A DNA stretch of 45,611 nt from Aureococcus anophagefferens (lineage: Eukaryota; Sar; Pelagophyceae; Pelagomonadales; Pelagomonadaceae). The stretch covers positions 522,660-568,270 of the forward strand of contig NW_008705581.1 of NCBI RefSeq assembly GCF_000186865.1, read 5' to 3'. Made by a program: the position numbers and the translations under genes. Shown here in pieces: positions 15,334 through 25,035 of this stretch (positions are counted from its first letter, which is position 1; the number at the start of each line of letters is the position of its first letter). The notes below the pieces were generated by a model. That model saw only the letters and a list, made by a program, of their open reading frames with translations, had not been told where the DNA came from and searched no databases.

Positions 15334-18222
15334 ATGGTGGACAGCAGCCCCGGACAGCAGCCCCTAGCCGAGCTCGTCTGCACATACGAGGGCGCGCCGG
15401 GCGGCTTCGCGCTCAAGATGCGGCTGCCGCCGAGGACAACGGCCGGCAAGGTCGTCGACGGCTACTGCAAGCAGTACGCGAAGAAGGGCCACGGCGCGCT
15501 CGCGCCCCAGGCCCTGGTCCTCGACTGCGACGGCGTCCACCTGCCGCGCGAGGCCGCGGTGCCCGCCGGCGCGCGCGTCGCCGTCGTCCGCGCCGGCGGC
15601 GCGGCGGTGTCCGCGTCGTGGCCGGCCGCGGACCGCGTCTTCGACGCCGCGGCCGAGGCCAGCGCCGCGCTGAGCGCCGCGGACGCGTTCGAGGCGAAGA
15701 TCGCCCGCGCGGAGCGCTGCGGCGACTACGCCGGGGCCGTGCACTACTACGGCCGCCTGCTCGCGGCCCTGCGCCGCGGCGCCGGCGCCGGGAGCGCGGA
15801 CGTCGCGCGGCGCGCGAGCGCCGCCCGCCGGAGCTGCCTCGTCGACTTCGCCAAGGCCGTCGTCTACGCCGCGGAGCTCGACCACGACACGCCCGAGGAC
15901 CTGGACCCGGCGCTCCTGCGGCCGGCCTTCTGCACGCGGGCGACGATCGCGGAGGCCCGCGAAGCCTGCGGCGACAAGGCGTCGCCGACGGAGAGCCGCG
16001 AGGCCCTCGTCGCGTCGCGCGAGGCGCCCTTCCGCCCCCTCGTCCGGGCCATGCTCGACGCGTTGGACAGGCGCAACGAGGTCCTGGCGCCGGCCTTCCG
16101 GCAATTGGACGTCGCGCGCGCGCCCTGGGTGCGAGCCGCGGCGGCGGCCGCGGCGCGCGCCGCGCCCGGCGCGGTCGTCGTCGCCCTCGGCGGCGGCCTC
16201 GGCGAGACGGCGCGCGCGGCGTCGGCGACCGCGGCGCGCGTCGTCGTCGTCGAGGAGAACCGCTACGCGCGGCGCGCGCTCGAGAAGAAACTGCCGGGGT
16301 GCGAGGTCGTCGCGCCGCGGGACTTCGCCGGCGTCGCCTGCGACGTCCTCCTCGCCGACGCCCTCCTCGCGCCGGGCCTGCTCGAGCTGCGCCTCGTGCC
16401 GCGGCTGCGCGCCGCGCGGAAGCTCGTCTCCGCGACGACGACGATTCTGCCGAGGACGGCGACGTTGCGAGCCGCGCTCGCGTGGATCGGCTGCGGCGAG
16501 GTGCCGTCCTTCGCGGCCGCGCAGCGCGGCGCCGGCGCCCACCCGACCCCGGCCAACCTCGCGGCCTACGACCTCAGCGTGCTGGACAACGCGCGCTGGG
16601 CGCCGCACCCGGCGTCGGGCCCGCCGGACATCGTGCGCAACGACGCGCACGCCCGCGTGTCCCGCGCCGTGACCGTCGTCGACGTCGACCTCATGGCGAT
16701 CCTGCGCGGGGCGCCGCTTTCGACGCCGGGCGCCGTCGCCTTCCCCTGGCTCGACGGGGCGGAATTCGCGAACGCGGTCGTCACGTGGGTCGACGCGTAC
16801 GAGTCCGACGGCGAGGCCTTCGCGAGCGTCCAGTACGTGGAGCCCTTCCGCGCCGCGGGCCGGGAAGCCGTGCTGCCCTGCGCCGCGTCGTCGACGCGTT
16901 TGTGGTTCGAGGCGCCGGAGCGCGGCGGCGTCGTCTTCCGCCGGCCGGGCGCCGGATGCGACGTGCCCTGGGGCCTGTTCCGCGCGAACGAGTGGCACTT
17001 CGGCATGGTCCGCGACGGCGTGCGCAACGGCGCCTACGAGCGCGCGATCCGGAAGACGCTGGCGGCGCAGCCGCGCGCGCGATTCATGGACATGGGCGCG
17101 GGCTCCGGGCTCCTGTCGATCATGGCCAGGGCCGCGAGCGAAAACGCGACGGTGCTCGCCGTGGAGATGGACAATGCTTTAAGCCGCGTCGCGGCGTCCC
17201 TGGCGACGGACGACGCGGGGCCCAGCGGCGCGAAGACGCCGCTCTCGTTGAAGCCGGGCGCGTCCGCGGTCTACGGCGACAAGATCGAGACGCTGCCCGG
17301 GAAGATCGACGGCGCCTTCGACGTCTTCTGCGCCGAGCTCATGGACACGAGCGGCCTCGGCGAGGCGCTCCTGCCCCTCATGCACGGCGCCCTGGAGCGC
17401 TTCGCGGCGAAATCCGTGAAAACGATCCCGCACCGGCTCCGCGTCTGGGCCGCCCCTTTGCAGCTCGACGCCGTCGTCGGCGAGGGCGAGCGTGTGCCCG
17501 ACCCGCACTGGCTCCCCTTCTGCGAGGAGGGCAAGTACGTCGACCTCTACCGGTCGCGGTTCTCGGTTTTGACGCGCGAGGCGTGCGTGCTGGACGCGAC
17601 GTGCGGTTCGACGCCGCCCGCGGCGGCGCTGCACCTCGACCTCGGCGCCGAGGTCGCCGGCACGTGCAACGGCGTCGCGATCTACTGGGACGCGGACCTC
17701 GTGGAGGGCGCGGACGACGACTGCACGCTGACGAACGCGCCGCACAAGGAGCCGACGTGCTGGCTCCACTCGTTCCACGCGCTGCCGCCGCGGCGCGTCG
17801 CCCCCGGCGGCGACCCCCTCCGCATCTCGATCGCCTTCGACGCGGCCCTGCCCCGCGCGCCCGAAGTCGCGTGGACGGCCGACGACCGCGCGCCGCGCTC
17901 CGTCGTCCGCACGCGCGCCTACGCCGGCCCGCGCGCGCCGCCGGGGCCGGACCCGCCGGACTGGAGCTGCGGCCGCGACGGCACCTGGCTCCGCGACTTC
18001 GCCGCCCACGGCCGCAGGGGCCTCGTCGTCGACGACCTCGTCAAGGCCCACGTCTCCGAGGGCCCGCCGCGCGACGGCGCGCCCATGGACGAGGTCGCGT
18101 CGCGGCTCCACCTCCAGCTCCGCGCGCGCCTCGAGGTCTACGAGGCCTGGATGCTCATCGCCGCCATGCCCGCGGCCTACGGCCTCCACCCGCGCGTCGC
18201 GCTGCTCGACTGCATGCAGTAG
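15334..18222 (+). CDS. PRMT7-like protein arginine methyltransferase with extra N-terminal domains
   Basis: The 962-residue protein has a clear class I methyltransferase near residues 552-760. It contains NEWHFGMVRDGVRNGAYERA, then the SAM loop FMDMGAGSGLLSIMAR (from 584), the acidic ribose-binding VEMDN (about 610) and a double-E-like loop CAELMDTSGLGE (about 667). This order and the WHF..VRD..RN.AY motif fit PRMT7, which monomethylates arginine. Residues about 270-400 look like a second, eroded methyltransferase fold (VVVALGGGLGETARAAS, VVVVEENRYARRAL). The first 80 residues resemble a ubiquitin-like fold (LKMRLPPRTTAGKVVDGYC). PRMT7 normally has two methyltransferase modules, here with the active one second. 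No intron is seen. Confidence 0.8.
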   Translation: MVDSSPGQQPLAELVCTYEGAPGGFALKMRLPPRTTAGKVVDGYCKQYAKKGHGALAPQALVLDCDGVHLPREAAVPAGARVAVVRAGGAAVSASWPAADRVFDAAAEASAALSAADAFEAKIARAERCGDYAGAVHYYGRLLAALRRGAGAGSADVARRASAARRSCLVDFAKAVVYAAELDHDTPEDLDPALLRPAFCTRATIAEAREACGDKASPTESREALVASREAPFRPLVRAMLDALDRRNEVLAPAFRQLDVARAPWVRAAAAAAARAAPGAVVVALGGGLGETARAASATAARVVVVEENRYARRALEKKLPGCEVVAPRDFAGVACDVLLADALLAPGLLELRLVPRLRAARKLVSATTTILPRTATLRAALAWIGCGEVPSFAAAQRGAGAHPTPANLAAYDLSVLDNARWAPHPASGPPDIVRNDAHARVSRAVTVVDVDLMAILRGAPLSTPGAVAFPWLDGAEFANAVVTWVDAYESDGEAFASVQYVEPFRAAGREAVLPCAASSTRLWFEAPERGGVVFRRPGAGCDVPWGLFRANEWHFGMVRDGVRNGAYERAIRKTLAAQPRARFMDMGAGSGLLSIMARAASENATVLAVEMDNALSRVAASLATDDAGPSGAKTPLSLKPGASAVYGDKIETLPGKIDGAFDVFCAELMDTSGLGEALLPLMHGALERFAAKSVKTIPHRLRVWAAPLQLDAVVGEGERVPDPHWLPFCEEGKYVDLYRSRFSVLTREACVLDATCGSTPPAAALHLDLGAEVAGTCNGVAIYWDADLVEGADDDCTLTNAPHKEPTCWLHSFHALPPRRVAPGGDPLRISIAFDAALPRAPEVAWTADDRAPRSVVRTRAYAGPRAPPGPDPPDWSCGRDGTWLRDFAAHGRRGLVVDDLVKAHVSEGPPRDGAPMDEVASRLHLQLRARLEVYEAWMLIAAMPAAYGLHPRVALLDCMQ

Positions 18223-18339
18223 ATGATGCAATGCTTGTTGCACAGGGCTCCCAGACCTGGATGGCGGCGCATGCGCGCAGCTCTGATCCGTGCTCTCGAG
18301 GCGCGGCGACCCTCTGAGGCAGCCCGACGACGTCCGCGG

Positions 18340-19242
18340 ATGGCTGGTGCAGGCGACGGCGCCGTCGAAACGTCGAACGGGTCGTGGCTGAAGAAGCGGA
18401 AGCGATCCGACGGCGACGAGGCCCCGGAAGACGGCGACGGCGACGTGCTCTTGCTGAATGTGGGCGGGCGGAGCTTCGCGACGACCTACGGCACGGTGCG
18501 GAGCGCGCCCGGGTATCTTGCGAACCTCTTCAAGGAGGGCAGCGGCTTCCGCGCGCCGACGCGCGACGCCGACGGCCGGTTCTTCATCGACAAGAACCCG
18601 GACACCTTTGCGGTAATTCTCGAGTGGCTCCGGGATGAGGGCCGCCTGCTCCCGCCGGCGGGGCTAACCGGCGCCATGTGGCTGCGCCTCCGGAGCGAGG
18701 CGGATTTCTTCGGGCTCCAAGACCTCCGGGAGCAGCTCGGCGGCTGCCGGCGGCTCAACTTCGACGGCATCACCTTGGAGCAGGCGGAACGGTTCGAGAA
18801 CGAGCCGCTCGACCTCGTCCGCGTCGGCTTCCCCGTGTCGGCGGAGCTCCTCAAAGACATCAACGTCGAGAACGAGCTGGAAATCTTCTACGAGACGGGC
18901 GTGCCCGCGCACCTGCTCGGGCCCGGGGTGGGCATCGACAAGTTGATCGACGAAGGCTACGGCCTCCACTCGCTCTTCGGACTCAAAATCCAGCTGAGCG
19001 CCTTCGGCTCACACCTGGACAACGGACGCGGCAATCTCCGACGGGGCGAGTGCGGTTACATCGGAAATTTGATGACCCACGCGAACGGAATCATCATCAA
19101 CGTGACCAAGAACCCGTACTGGACCGGCATCCACAAGGCACGCATCGAGCGGGTGCGCGCCGGCCTCGAATCCTATATGGATACGGACGGCACGTGGGAG
19201 TGGAGTAGCCGCTGGGACCCGACCAAACTGATGACCGCGTAA
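18340..19242 (+). CDS. BTB/POZ T1-domain protein (KCTD-like)
   Basis: The 300-residue protein opens with a basic KKRKR stretch (a possible nuclear signal). A potassium-channel tetramerisation type BTB domain follows at about 34-130 (LLLNVGGRSFATTYGTVRSA, then FIDKNPDTFAVILEWLRD and LRSEADFFGLQDL). The C-terminal half carries no ion-channel segments and ends TWEWSSRWDPTKLMTA. Proteins of this form are often adaptors for cullin-3 ubiquitin ligases, which is inference here. The ATG at 18340 is chosen because the frame upstream is Arg-rich. A degenerate copy of the last coding bases lies downstream at 19290-19350. Confidence 0.82.
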   Translation: MAGAGDGAVETSNGSWLKKRKRSDGDEAPEDGDGDVLLLNVGGRSFATTYGTVRSAPGYLANLFKEGSGFRAPTRDADGRFFIDKNPDTFAVILEWLRDEGRLLPPAGLTGAMWLRLRSEADFFGLQDLREQLGGCRRLNFDGITLEQAERFENEPLDLVRVGFPVSAELLKDINVENELEIFYETGVPAHLLGPGVGIDKLIDEGYGLHSLFGLKIQLSAFGSHLDNGRGNLRRGECGYIGNLMTHANGIIINVTKNPYWTGIHKARIERVRAGLESYMDTDGTWEWSSRWDPTKLMTA

Positions 19243-19350
19243 TCTCCTAAATCGCCGCCCCGGCCAGAGCCGGCTTTTTCGCCCCGGGCGGCACGTGGGG
19301 GAGGAGTGGCCTCTGGGACCCGCACAACCTGATCTTAAATCGCCCCCACG
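19189..19350 (+). repeat. Degenerate tandem duplication of a gene 3' end
   Basis: The segment 19189-19261, which covers the last 16 codons and the stop region of the BTB gene, recurs with changes at 19290-19350. Shared blocks are GGCACGTGGG, CTGGGACCCG, CTGAT and TAAATCGCC. The second copy would read GTWGRSGLWDPHNLIL. It runs into the C-terminal codons of the convergent SDR gene. Confidence 0.65.
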
Positions 19351-20551
19351 AGCCGGGCGCAGGCCGCCCAGAGCCGGTCCGCGGCGGCTCGTTCGTCGCG
19401 CGGGAGCCGCGCGAAGGCCGGCCGCGCGCCCGCGAAGACGCTCAGGTACTCGAAGGCGGAGCGGCCGGGCCCCCGCGGCGGCTGCCAGAAGGGCGCGAGG
19501 TACGCCGGCAGGCCGTCGTCGGTCCGCGGCAGACGCGCGGCGGGCGCGGCCGCCGCGAAGACCGACGTCGCGGAGCCCTCGTCGCTCGAGAGGAACCTGG
19601 GCAGGACAAGAGTGCGAAATTCCCAACTTCAAAGGCTCCTCTCTCGGCCATTTTCCACTCGTTTCGGCTGATTTTTGGACGAGCGATCATCTCTCGGAAC
19701 GGTCTCGAAGCATGGATGCTTTTCCCAGAACGCGCGCGCGTGGAACACTCACGTTGAAGCGACGTTGAATCACCCTTGTCCTGCCCTGAGAGGAACGCGA
19801 GCCGCGAGAAGCCCGCGAACAGCGCGCTCGCGGGGAACCAGACGTGGCGCCAGATATGGGAATCGACGGCGCCCGGGTTCACGGCGACGCCCAACAACCC
19901 GGCGCCGAAGTCGCCGCGGCTGATCGCGCGCGCGAGGAGGATCATCGCGAGCTTCGATTCCGCGTAGTCCGCGCCGAGCGTCCCGAAGGTCGCCGCGTCG
20001 GCGCTGTGGTGGCTCACGGACGACAGGCACACGACGCGCGCGCCGGGGCGGAGGTCCAGGAGCTTCAGCAGCAGCCACTGCGCGACGAAGTTGACGCCGA
20101 AGACGAGCGAGCAGCCCGGCAGGTCCGCGTGCTCAGCCGTCGGCACGTTCGCGTTCGTGCCGGCGTTTAGGACGACGACGTCGAACGCGCCGAGCCGCGC
20201 GGCGCAGGCGCGCACGGACGCGAGGGCGCAGAGGTCGAGGACCTCGCCGGTGACGCGGCCGCGGCCGCCGGCGACCGTTTGCACGGCCGCCGCGAGGCGG
20301 GCTTCGTCGCGGCCCGTGACCACGACCTCGGCGCCCATGCGCGCGAGGCGCGCCGCCGTCGCGAGGCCGATGCCGGCCGTGGCGCCCGTCACCAGGACGC
20401 GTTTGCCTCGTAGGTCCTCCTCCGGCGGCGCCGGCGCGGCGAGGAGGCCGGTGGCCTCGAGGAGCGGCTGCGCCAACGACACGACGCCGAGCACCGCGAT
20501 GATCGGCGACTGCAGCGCCGTGCGCAGGCCGTGGCCGAGCTTCGTCGCCAT
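19335..20551 (-). CDS. Short-chain dehydrogenase/reductase, membrane-anchored type, with one introner
   Basis: The minus-strand exons are 20551-19797 and 19596-19335, giving 338 residues. A hydrophobic N-terminal segment (about 14-40) suggests membrane attachment. The Rossmann motif TGATAGIG is at 55-62, NAG at 129-131, catalytic Ser at 177-178 and YAESK with Tyr196 and Lys200. This is the classical SDR active site in the layout of retinol dehydrogenase-like enzymes; the substrate is unknown. The Pro-Gly motif appears as VNPGAVDSHIW. The introner (GT-AG, phase 2) lies after SRLAFLS and splicing continues SSDEGSATSVF. Confidence 0.87.
19597..19788 (+). mobile_element. Introner family A, copy A4, in a minus-strand gene (intron 19597-19796), GT donor
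   Basis: The 192-bp element is flanked by AGAGGAAC at 19589-19596 and 19789-19796. In gene sense the duplication is GTTCCTCT, so the donor is GT. The element ends are CAGGGCAGGACAAG and CTTGTCCTGCCCAG in gene sense, and the interior is antisense. Phase 2. Confidence 0.95.
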
Positions 20552-20741
20552 CTCGGCGCGCTCGGGCAACTATGTGGCAGTGGATGGCAGCGCGAGATCA
20601 GAGCGACGAGCGGCGCATACGCTCCGTGCATGAAGATTCAGCGCTAGCTTCGATGCTTATTACCGTCACGTTGCCGCCGAATATGCCGAAGCTGTACGAA
20701 AGCTGCCCCGATTGGGTGTGTCGACGCTCGACGACGCTAGC

Positions 20742-22771
20742 ATGGCCGACGCGTCGACGCCGCTCATGCCGCCAGGCGAGGGCGTCGCCGCCGCCGTGTC
20801 GGCGAGCGTCGGCGCCGCGGCGCAGCGCAAGCCCTGGTACCTGCAGCCCATCTTCCTCTGCTGCGCCTGCTGCGGCGTCGTCGCCGTCGTCGCCGGCGTC
20901 GTCGTCTTCCTCATGCTCTTCTCGGAGGGCAGCGACGACGACTGGACGAACCCGCTCGACGACAACATGTCGAACTATGTTTCGCCGCTGCAGAACGACA
21001 CGTCGGCCTTCGACGGGTGCGTCGAGAGCGACGGCCAGTTCACGTGCCAGTGGGGGCCCCGCGCGCTGCAGGGCAGGACAAGGGTGATTCAACGTCGCTT
21101 CAACGTGAGTGTTCCGCGCGCGCGCGTTCCGGAAAAAGCATCCACGCTTCGAGACCGTTCCGAGAGATGATCGCTCGTCCAAAAATCAGCCGAAACGAGT
21201 GGAAAATGGCCGAGAGAGGAGCCTTTGAAGTTGGGAATTTCGCACTCTTGTCCTGCCCAGGCGCGCTGCTCGAGTTCGAGAAGGTGCGCCAGTTCGTCCT
21301 CAACGACACGAACACGAGCGACGTGGCCATGGATCTGCTCATCCCCCAGAAGCTCGCGCTCCGCTACTCGCCGCGGCTCATGGCCGCGGAGATCGGCGGC
21401 GCGGCCGTCGGCGGCTACTTCGCCTTCACGCTCTACATGCCCGGCCCGGCGTCCCAAACCACGGGCCTCGCCCCGTCCTACAGCTCCTACATGATCGTCA
21501 TGCACTGGAACGGCACGCTGCGGTCCGTGACGCCGACGTCGTCTTTGGACGACGGTTACGAAAGCACGCACATGGACGCGCTCAAGCTGACGGGCCCGGA
21601 CACCATCCTGACCTACACGAACAACTGGCTCGAGGAGAAGGGCTACCCCTACGAGTGGTCCTGGCGCCAGGAGACGAAGGACACGCGGGACCACCACCTC
21701 AAGCGCCTCTCGAAGAAGAAGCGGTTCAGCTCGCACGACGTCCAGTGGGGCCTCGACAACAAGTCCTACTGGCAGCCCACGGGCGGCGTCAACGAGACGG
21801 TCTTCGCCAAGTTCCACGCCAACGGCACGCAGCAGCGCCAGTGGTACGTGCCCAACTGCGGCGACATCAACCACGTGCAGCTCGTCGAGAACGAGACGCG
21901 CGCGATCATCTCGTGCCGCCTGAGCGACTCCATCGTCAACTACAACATGCTCACGGACCGCGTCGAGTGGGTCGCCGGCGGCGAGAACGGCACCTTCACC
22001 ATCACGGACGGCACGGTGACGCTCGCCGCGGGGCTCTCCTACTGGGCGGGGCAGCACAACGTCGAATACGTCGGCGACGACACCTACCTCATGTTCGACA
22101 ACGCCTACAACTTGTACTCGCCGTCGCGCATCCTCTCCGTGGTCATCAACGAAACCACGCAGGTCGCCTTCGTCGACTTCTCCTACTCGCCGCTCAACGC
22201 GTACCCCCAGGGCTACAGCGAGACGTTCGGCGACAACGACCGCCTCCCGTCCAAGAACCACCTGACGTGCTGGTGGCCGGGGCTCCTCGACCCGGACTTG
22301 GACGTCATGTTCGACGCGCAGATCCAGGAGGTGACGCCGGCCCAGGAGGTGGCCTGGGAGCTGTCGATCTACGGCGGCTCCGACTGCTCGGACACGGCGT
22401 CCTACAGCTGCATCCGGTCCATCAACCAGGGCTGGAAGATCTACAGCGTCGAGCGCTTTTATGATTCGCCCGTGGTCTACAACGCGACGTTCTTCAACGG
22501 GACGCTCGAGTTCCTCGCGCACTCGTCCTTCAAGCTGAGCCACCGGACGACGGGCCGTTGGGATCTGCTCTACGAGGACCGGATCGTCGCCGCGGGCGAG
22601 GTCGTCTTCGACGCCTACTGGAAGCCGTCGACGGTGCTCGCGGAGACGACCTGGGGCCGCAACGACAGCGCGGTGCGCTACCGGAACGTGGGCCTCGTCG
22701 TGACGGACGTCTGGGAGCGAACAACGCACGTCGACGTCGAGTTCACGCCGCCCCACGGGTATTTCACGTAA
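20742..22771 (+). CDS. Arylsulfotransferase-like type II membrane glycoprotein with one introner
   Basis: The exons are 20742-21060 and 21261-22771, giving 609 residues. After about 30 cytosolic residues comes one strong anchor (FLCCACCGVVAVVAGVVVF). The large lumenal domain has the blade-like repeats and His motifs of the arylsulfotransferase family, namely SSHDVQWG, GDINHVQLVEN and AGQHNVEYVGDDTYLMFDN. In bacterial members such His residues carry the sulfate transfer; whether this protein is active is unknown. About ten N-glycosylation sequons (NDT, NTS, NGT, NKS, NET, NAT, NDS) fit a secretory-pathway protein. The introner is GC-AG, phase 1; splicing gives WGPRALLEFEKV. Confidence 0.78.
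21069..21260 (-). mobile_element. Introner family A, copy A5 (intron 21061-21260)
   Basis: The 192-bp element is flanked by GCGCGCTG at 21061-21068 and 21261-21268. GC donor, AG acceptor, phase 1, 200-nt intron. The terminal repeats CAGGGCAGGACAAG / CTTGTCCTGCCCAG match except at the second base. The interior is antisense relative to the gene. Confidence 0.96.
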
Positions 22772-22781
22772 CAAAAGCGCC

Positions 22782-24766
22782 CTAGGCGCCCCGGGGCTGG
22801 CGGAGGAAGATGCAGCCCTGGGCCTGGGAGACGGCCTCGTAGATGGAGAGGCCCGCGAGGTCCGCGCCGAACATGGCCTCGCAGCGCAGGGTCCGGATGT
22901 GGGCGACGTGCTTCGGCGCGCCCTTGCGCTTGCCGCCCTGGGCGTTCTTGGCCGCCTTGGCCGCGATCTTCGGGTTCGCCGCGTCGAGCAGCACGTCGAG
23001 CGGCTTGTCGCGCCAGGCCTCGGGGATCTTGAGGCGCAGGGAGCAGCGGCGCGACGCGTCGACGTGGTCGTGGAAGTGGAGCATGCAGGAGGGCCACTCC
23101 GCGGACACGGCGTCCTTGAGGCGCGCGAACTTGCGCCGGTCGACGTTGAGCACGGCGTCGTCCGCCGCGAGCGTCGCCGCCGCGGCGGCGTGCGCCGCGC
23201 GCGCGGCGCAGGTCAGCGCGCCGTCGCCGGCGGCCCCGAAGCCGTGCTCGAAGGCGGCGCGGATGCGCCGCGCGAGGTCGACCTTGTCAGCCTTCTTGCG
23301 CGCCTTGGCCTCCGTCTTCGCCAAACGGTCCGCCTCGACGGCCTTCTCGGCGACGCGCGCGGCCTCCTCGGCGTCGCGCTTCTTCGCCGACTTCTCCGCG
23401 GCCTCCTCGCGCGCGCGCTTCTCCCGCTCCAGCACCTTGGCCTTGAGGCGCTCCGCGCGCCGCACGTTCTCCTCCTCCGCGGCGCGCGTCGCCTCCGCGG
23501 ACGTCGGCGCCTGGGCAGGACAAGAGAGATTCAACGTCGCTTCAACGTGAGTGTTCCGCGCGCGCGCGTTCCGGAAAAAGCATCCATGCTTCGAGACCGT
23601 TCCGAGAGATGATCGCTCGTCCAAAAGTCAGCCGAAACGAGTGGAAAACGGCCGAGATCGGAGCCTTTGAAGTTGGGAATGTCGCTCTCTTTTCCTGCCC
23701 TGGTCGGCGCCAGGTCCGCCGCGGAAGGCGCCGCGGCCTCGTCCTTCGCGGCGGCCGGCGCTCGTTTCCCCGCGGCCAGGCCCCCGAGCGCGTCGTCGCC
23801 GTCGTCGTCGCCGTCGTCGCCGCCGACGAGTGCGGGCACGCCCAGCAGCACGCCGCAGCGGCCGAGCTCGTCGCGGATATCCGCGGTCGCGTCCGCCTTG
23901 AGCCCGAGGTGCGCCAACGCCTTCTCCGCGACCTCGGACGGCGCGAATCCATCATCCAAACCGAGGTGCGCGGAGATCTCCGCCGCGAGCTCGTCGGCGC
24001 CTTTGCCCGCGAGCCGCGCGAAGGCCTCGTGGCGCCCGAGCTGCACCACGTACGCGTCGCTCCGGCCCGGCGTCGCCTCTTGACAGACCCAGGACTCGTC
24101 GTCGCCGAAACCTAAGAGCAGCTTCGCGAGCTTGCCCACGGCCGCGGTGACGCCCTCGCCGCTCGCGCAGCACGTCGCCGCGAAGTCGGAGCCGGACCGC
24201 TTCCTCGCGGCGTCCCAGACGTCGCCGTCCTTCACCCGCAACTTCGGCGCGTCCGTCTTGTTCCCGAGAAACAGCGCCGGCGGCTTGCCGCCCGCGAGGC
24301 GGTCGAACTCGTGGAAGCGGATGGACAGGTTCTTGAAGCTGTCCGGGTGCGCGTAGGAAAACACGAAGACGCCGCCGTCTTTCGCTCTCGCGAGGTGCGG
24401 CGCCAGGTCCACCTGCTTGACCTGGTACATCTGGTCCCAGGCCCAGTCGACGAGCGTGATGAGCGCGGGCGGGCCCGTCGGGCCCCGGACCGTGACCTCG
24501 ACCTCGCGGGGCCCGGCGTCGTCCATCGTGGGATGGTAGTCCTCGTCGAAGCGTTCGCCGGCCGCGGCGCGGCAGAAGGCCGTCTTGCCGACCTCGGCGT
24601 CGCCGAGGACGGCGACGCGGAAGGCCCGGGGCCGGGCCACGCCCGCGTCGCCGAGGAGCTTCCCCCGCTCGCGCGCCGCCTTGTCGAGCTCGCGGGCGCG
24701 GACGCGCGCCTTGGCGAGCTGCGCCATGTCGTCGCCATCGACCTTGGTCCCCAGGGGGTTGACCAT
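22782..24766 (-). CDS. Ras-like GTPase domain fused to a coiled coil, with one introner
   Basis: The minus-strand exons are 24766-23711 and 23510-22782, joining to 594 residues. After about 50 residues there is a P-loop GDAEVGKTAFC (G1), then a switch region with HPTMDD. The G3 position reads LVDWAWDQM, lacking the usual DxxG. NKTD is a good G4 and CASGEG a possible G5. So nucleotide binding is likely, while the hydrolysis mechanism may differ from Ras. A linker with a Gly/Asp tract follows, and exon 2 encodes a highly charged coiled coil (EEENVRRAERLKAKVLEREK) and a C-terminal globular region. I do not recognise the fusion. Introner: GC-AG, phase 0. Confidence 0.75.
23511..23702 (-). mobile_element. 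Introner family A, copy A6, sense in a minus-strand gene (intron 23511-23710)
   Basis: The 192-bp element is flanked by GTCGGCGC at 23503-23510 and 23703-23710. In gene sense the duplication is GCGCCGAC, a GC donor. The 5' end in gene sense is CAGGGCAGGAAAAG and the 3' end CTTGTCCTGCCCAG. The interior is in the sense class. Phase 0; splicing restores the Ala-Pro-Thr codons. Confidence 0.95.
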
Positions 24767-25035
24767 GGCGGCGCGGCCCGGGCCTGGGGCGGCCTCGGCG
24801 ACGCGGGCCGCGACACCGCGCCGCTGAAGAAGTAGACTACGAGTGGCGGCAGCCCGTCGAGCTCGGGGCCGGGCTGCTCTCGAAGTTCAAGAAACGCGGT
24901 CCTTGAAGAATCACATCCCAACACCAAGACCCGCATCATCTCCCACTCCGGCTCGGCGTCCGTAAGCGACTCCGCCTCCTCAATCGGAAAGGCAACGCAT
25001 CACCCCGCCGCCGCGCGCGGCGGCGCCAAGCAGCG
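24767..25035. promoter_or_regulatory. Divergent promoter region of 269 bases
   Basis: The region separates the starts at 24766 (minus) and 25036 (plus). The plus-strand side (24895-25000) is AT-richer and CA-rich, as expected of a 5' UTR. No repeat, RNA gene or known motif was recognised. Confidence 0.4.
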
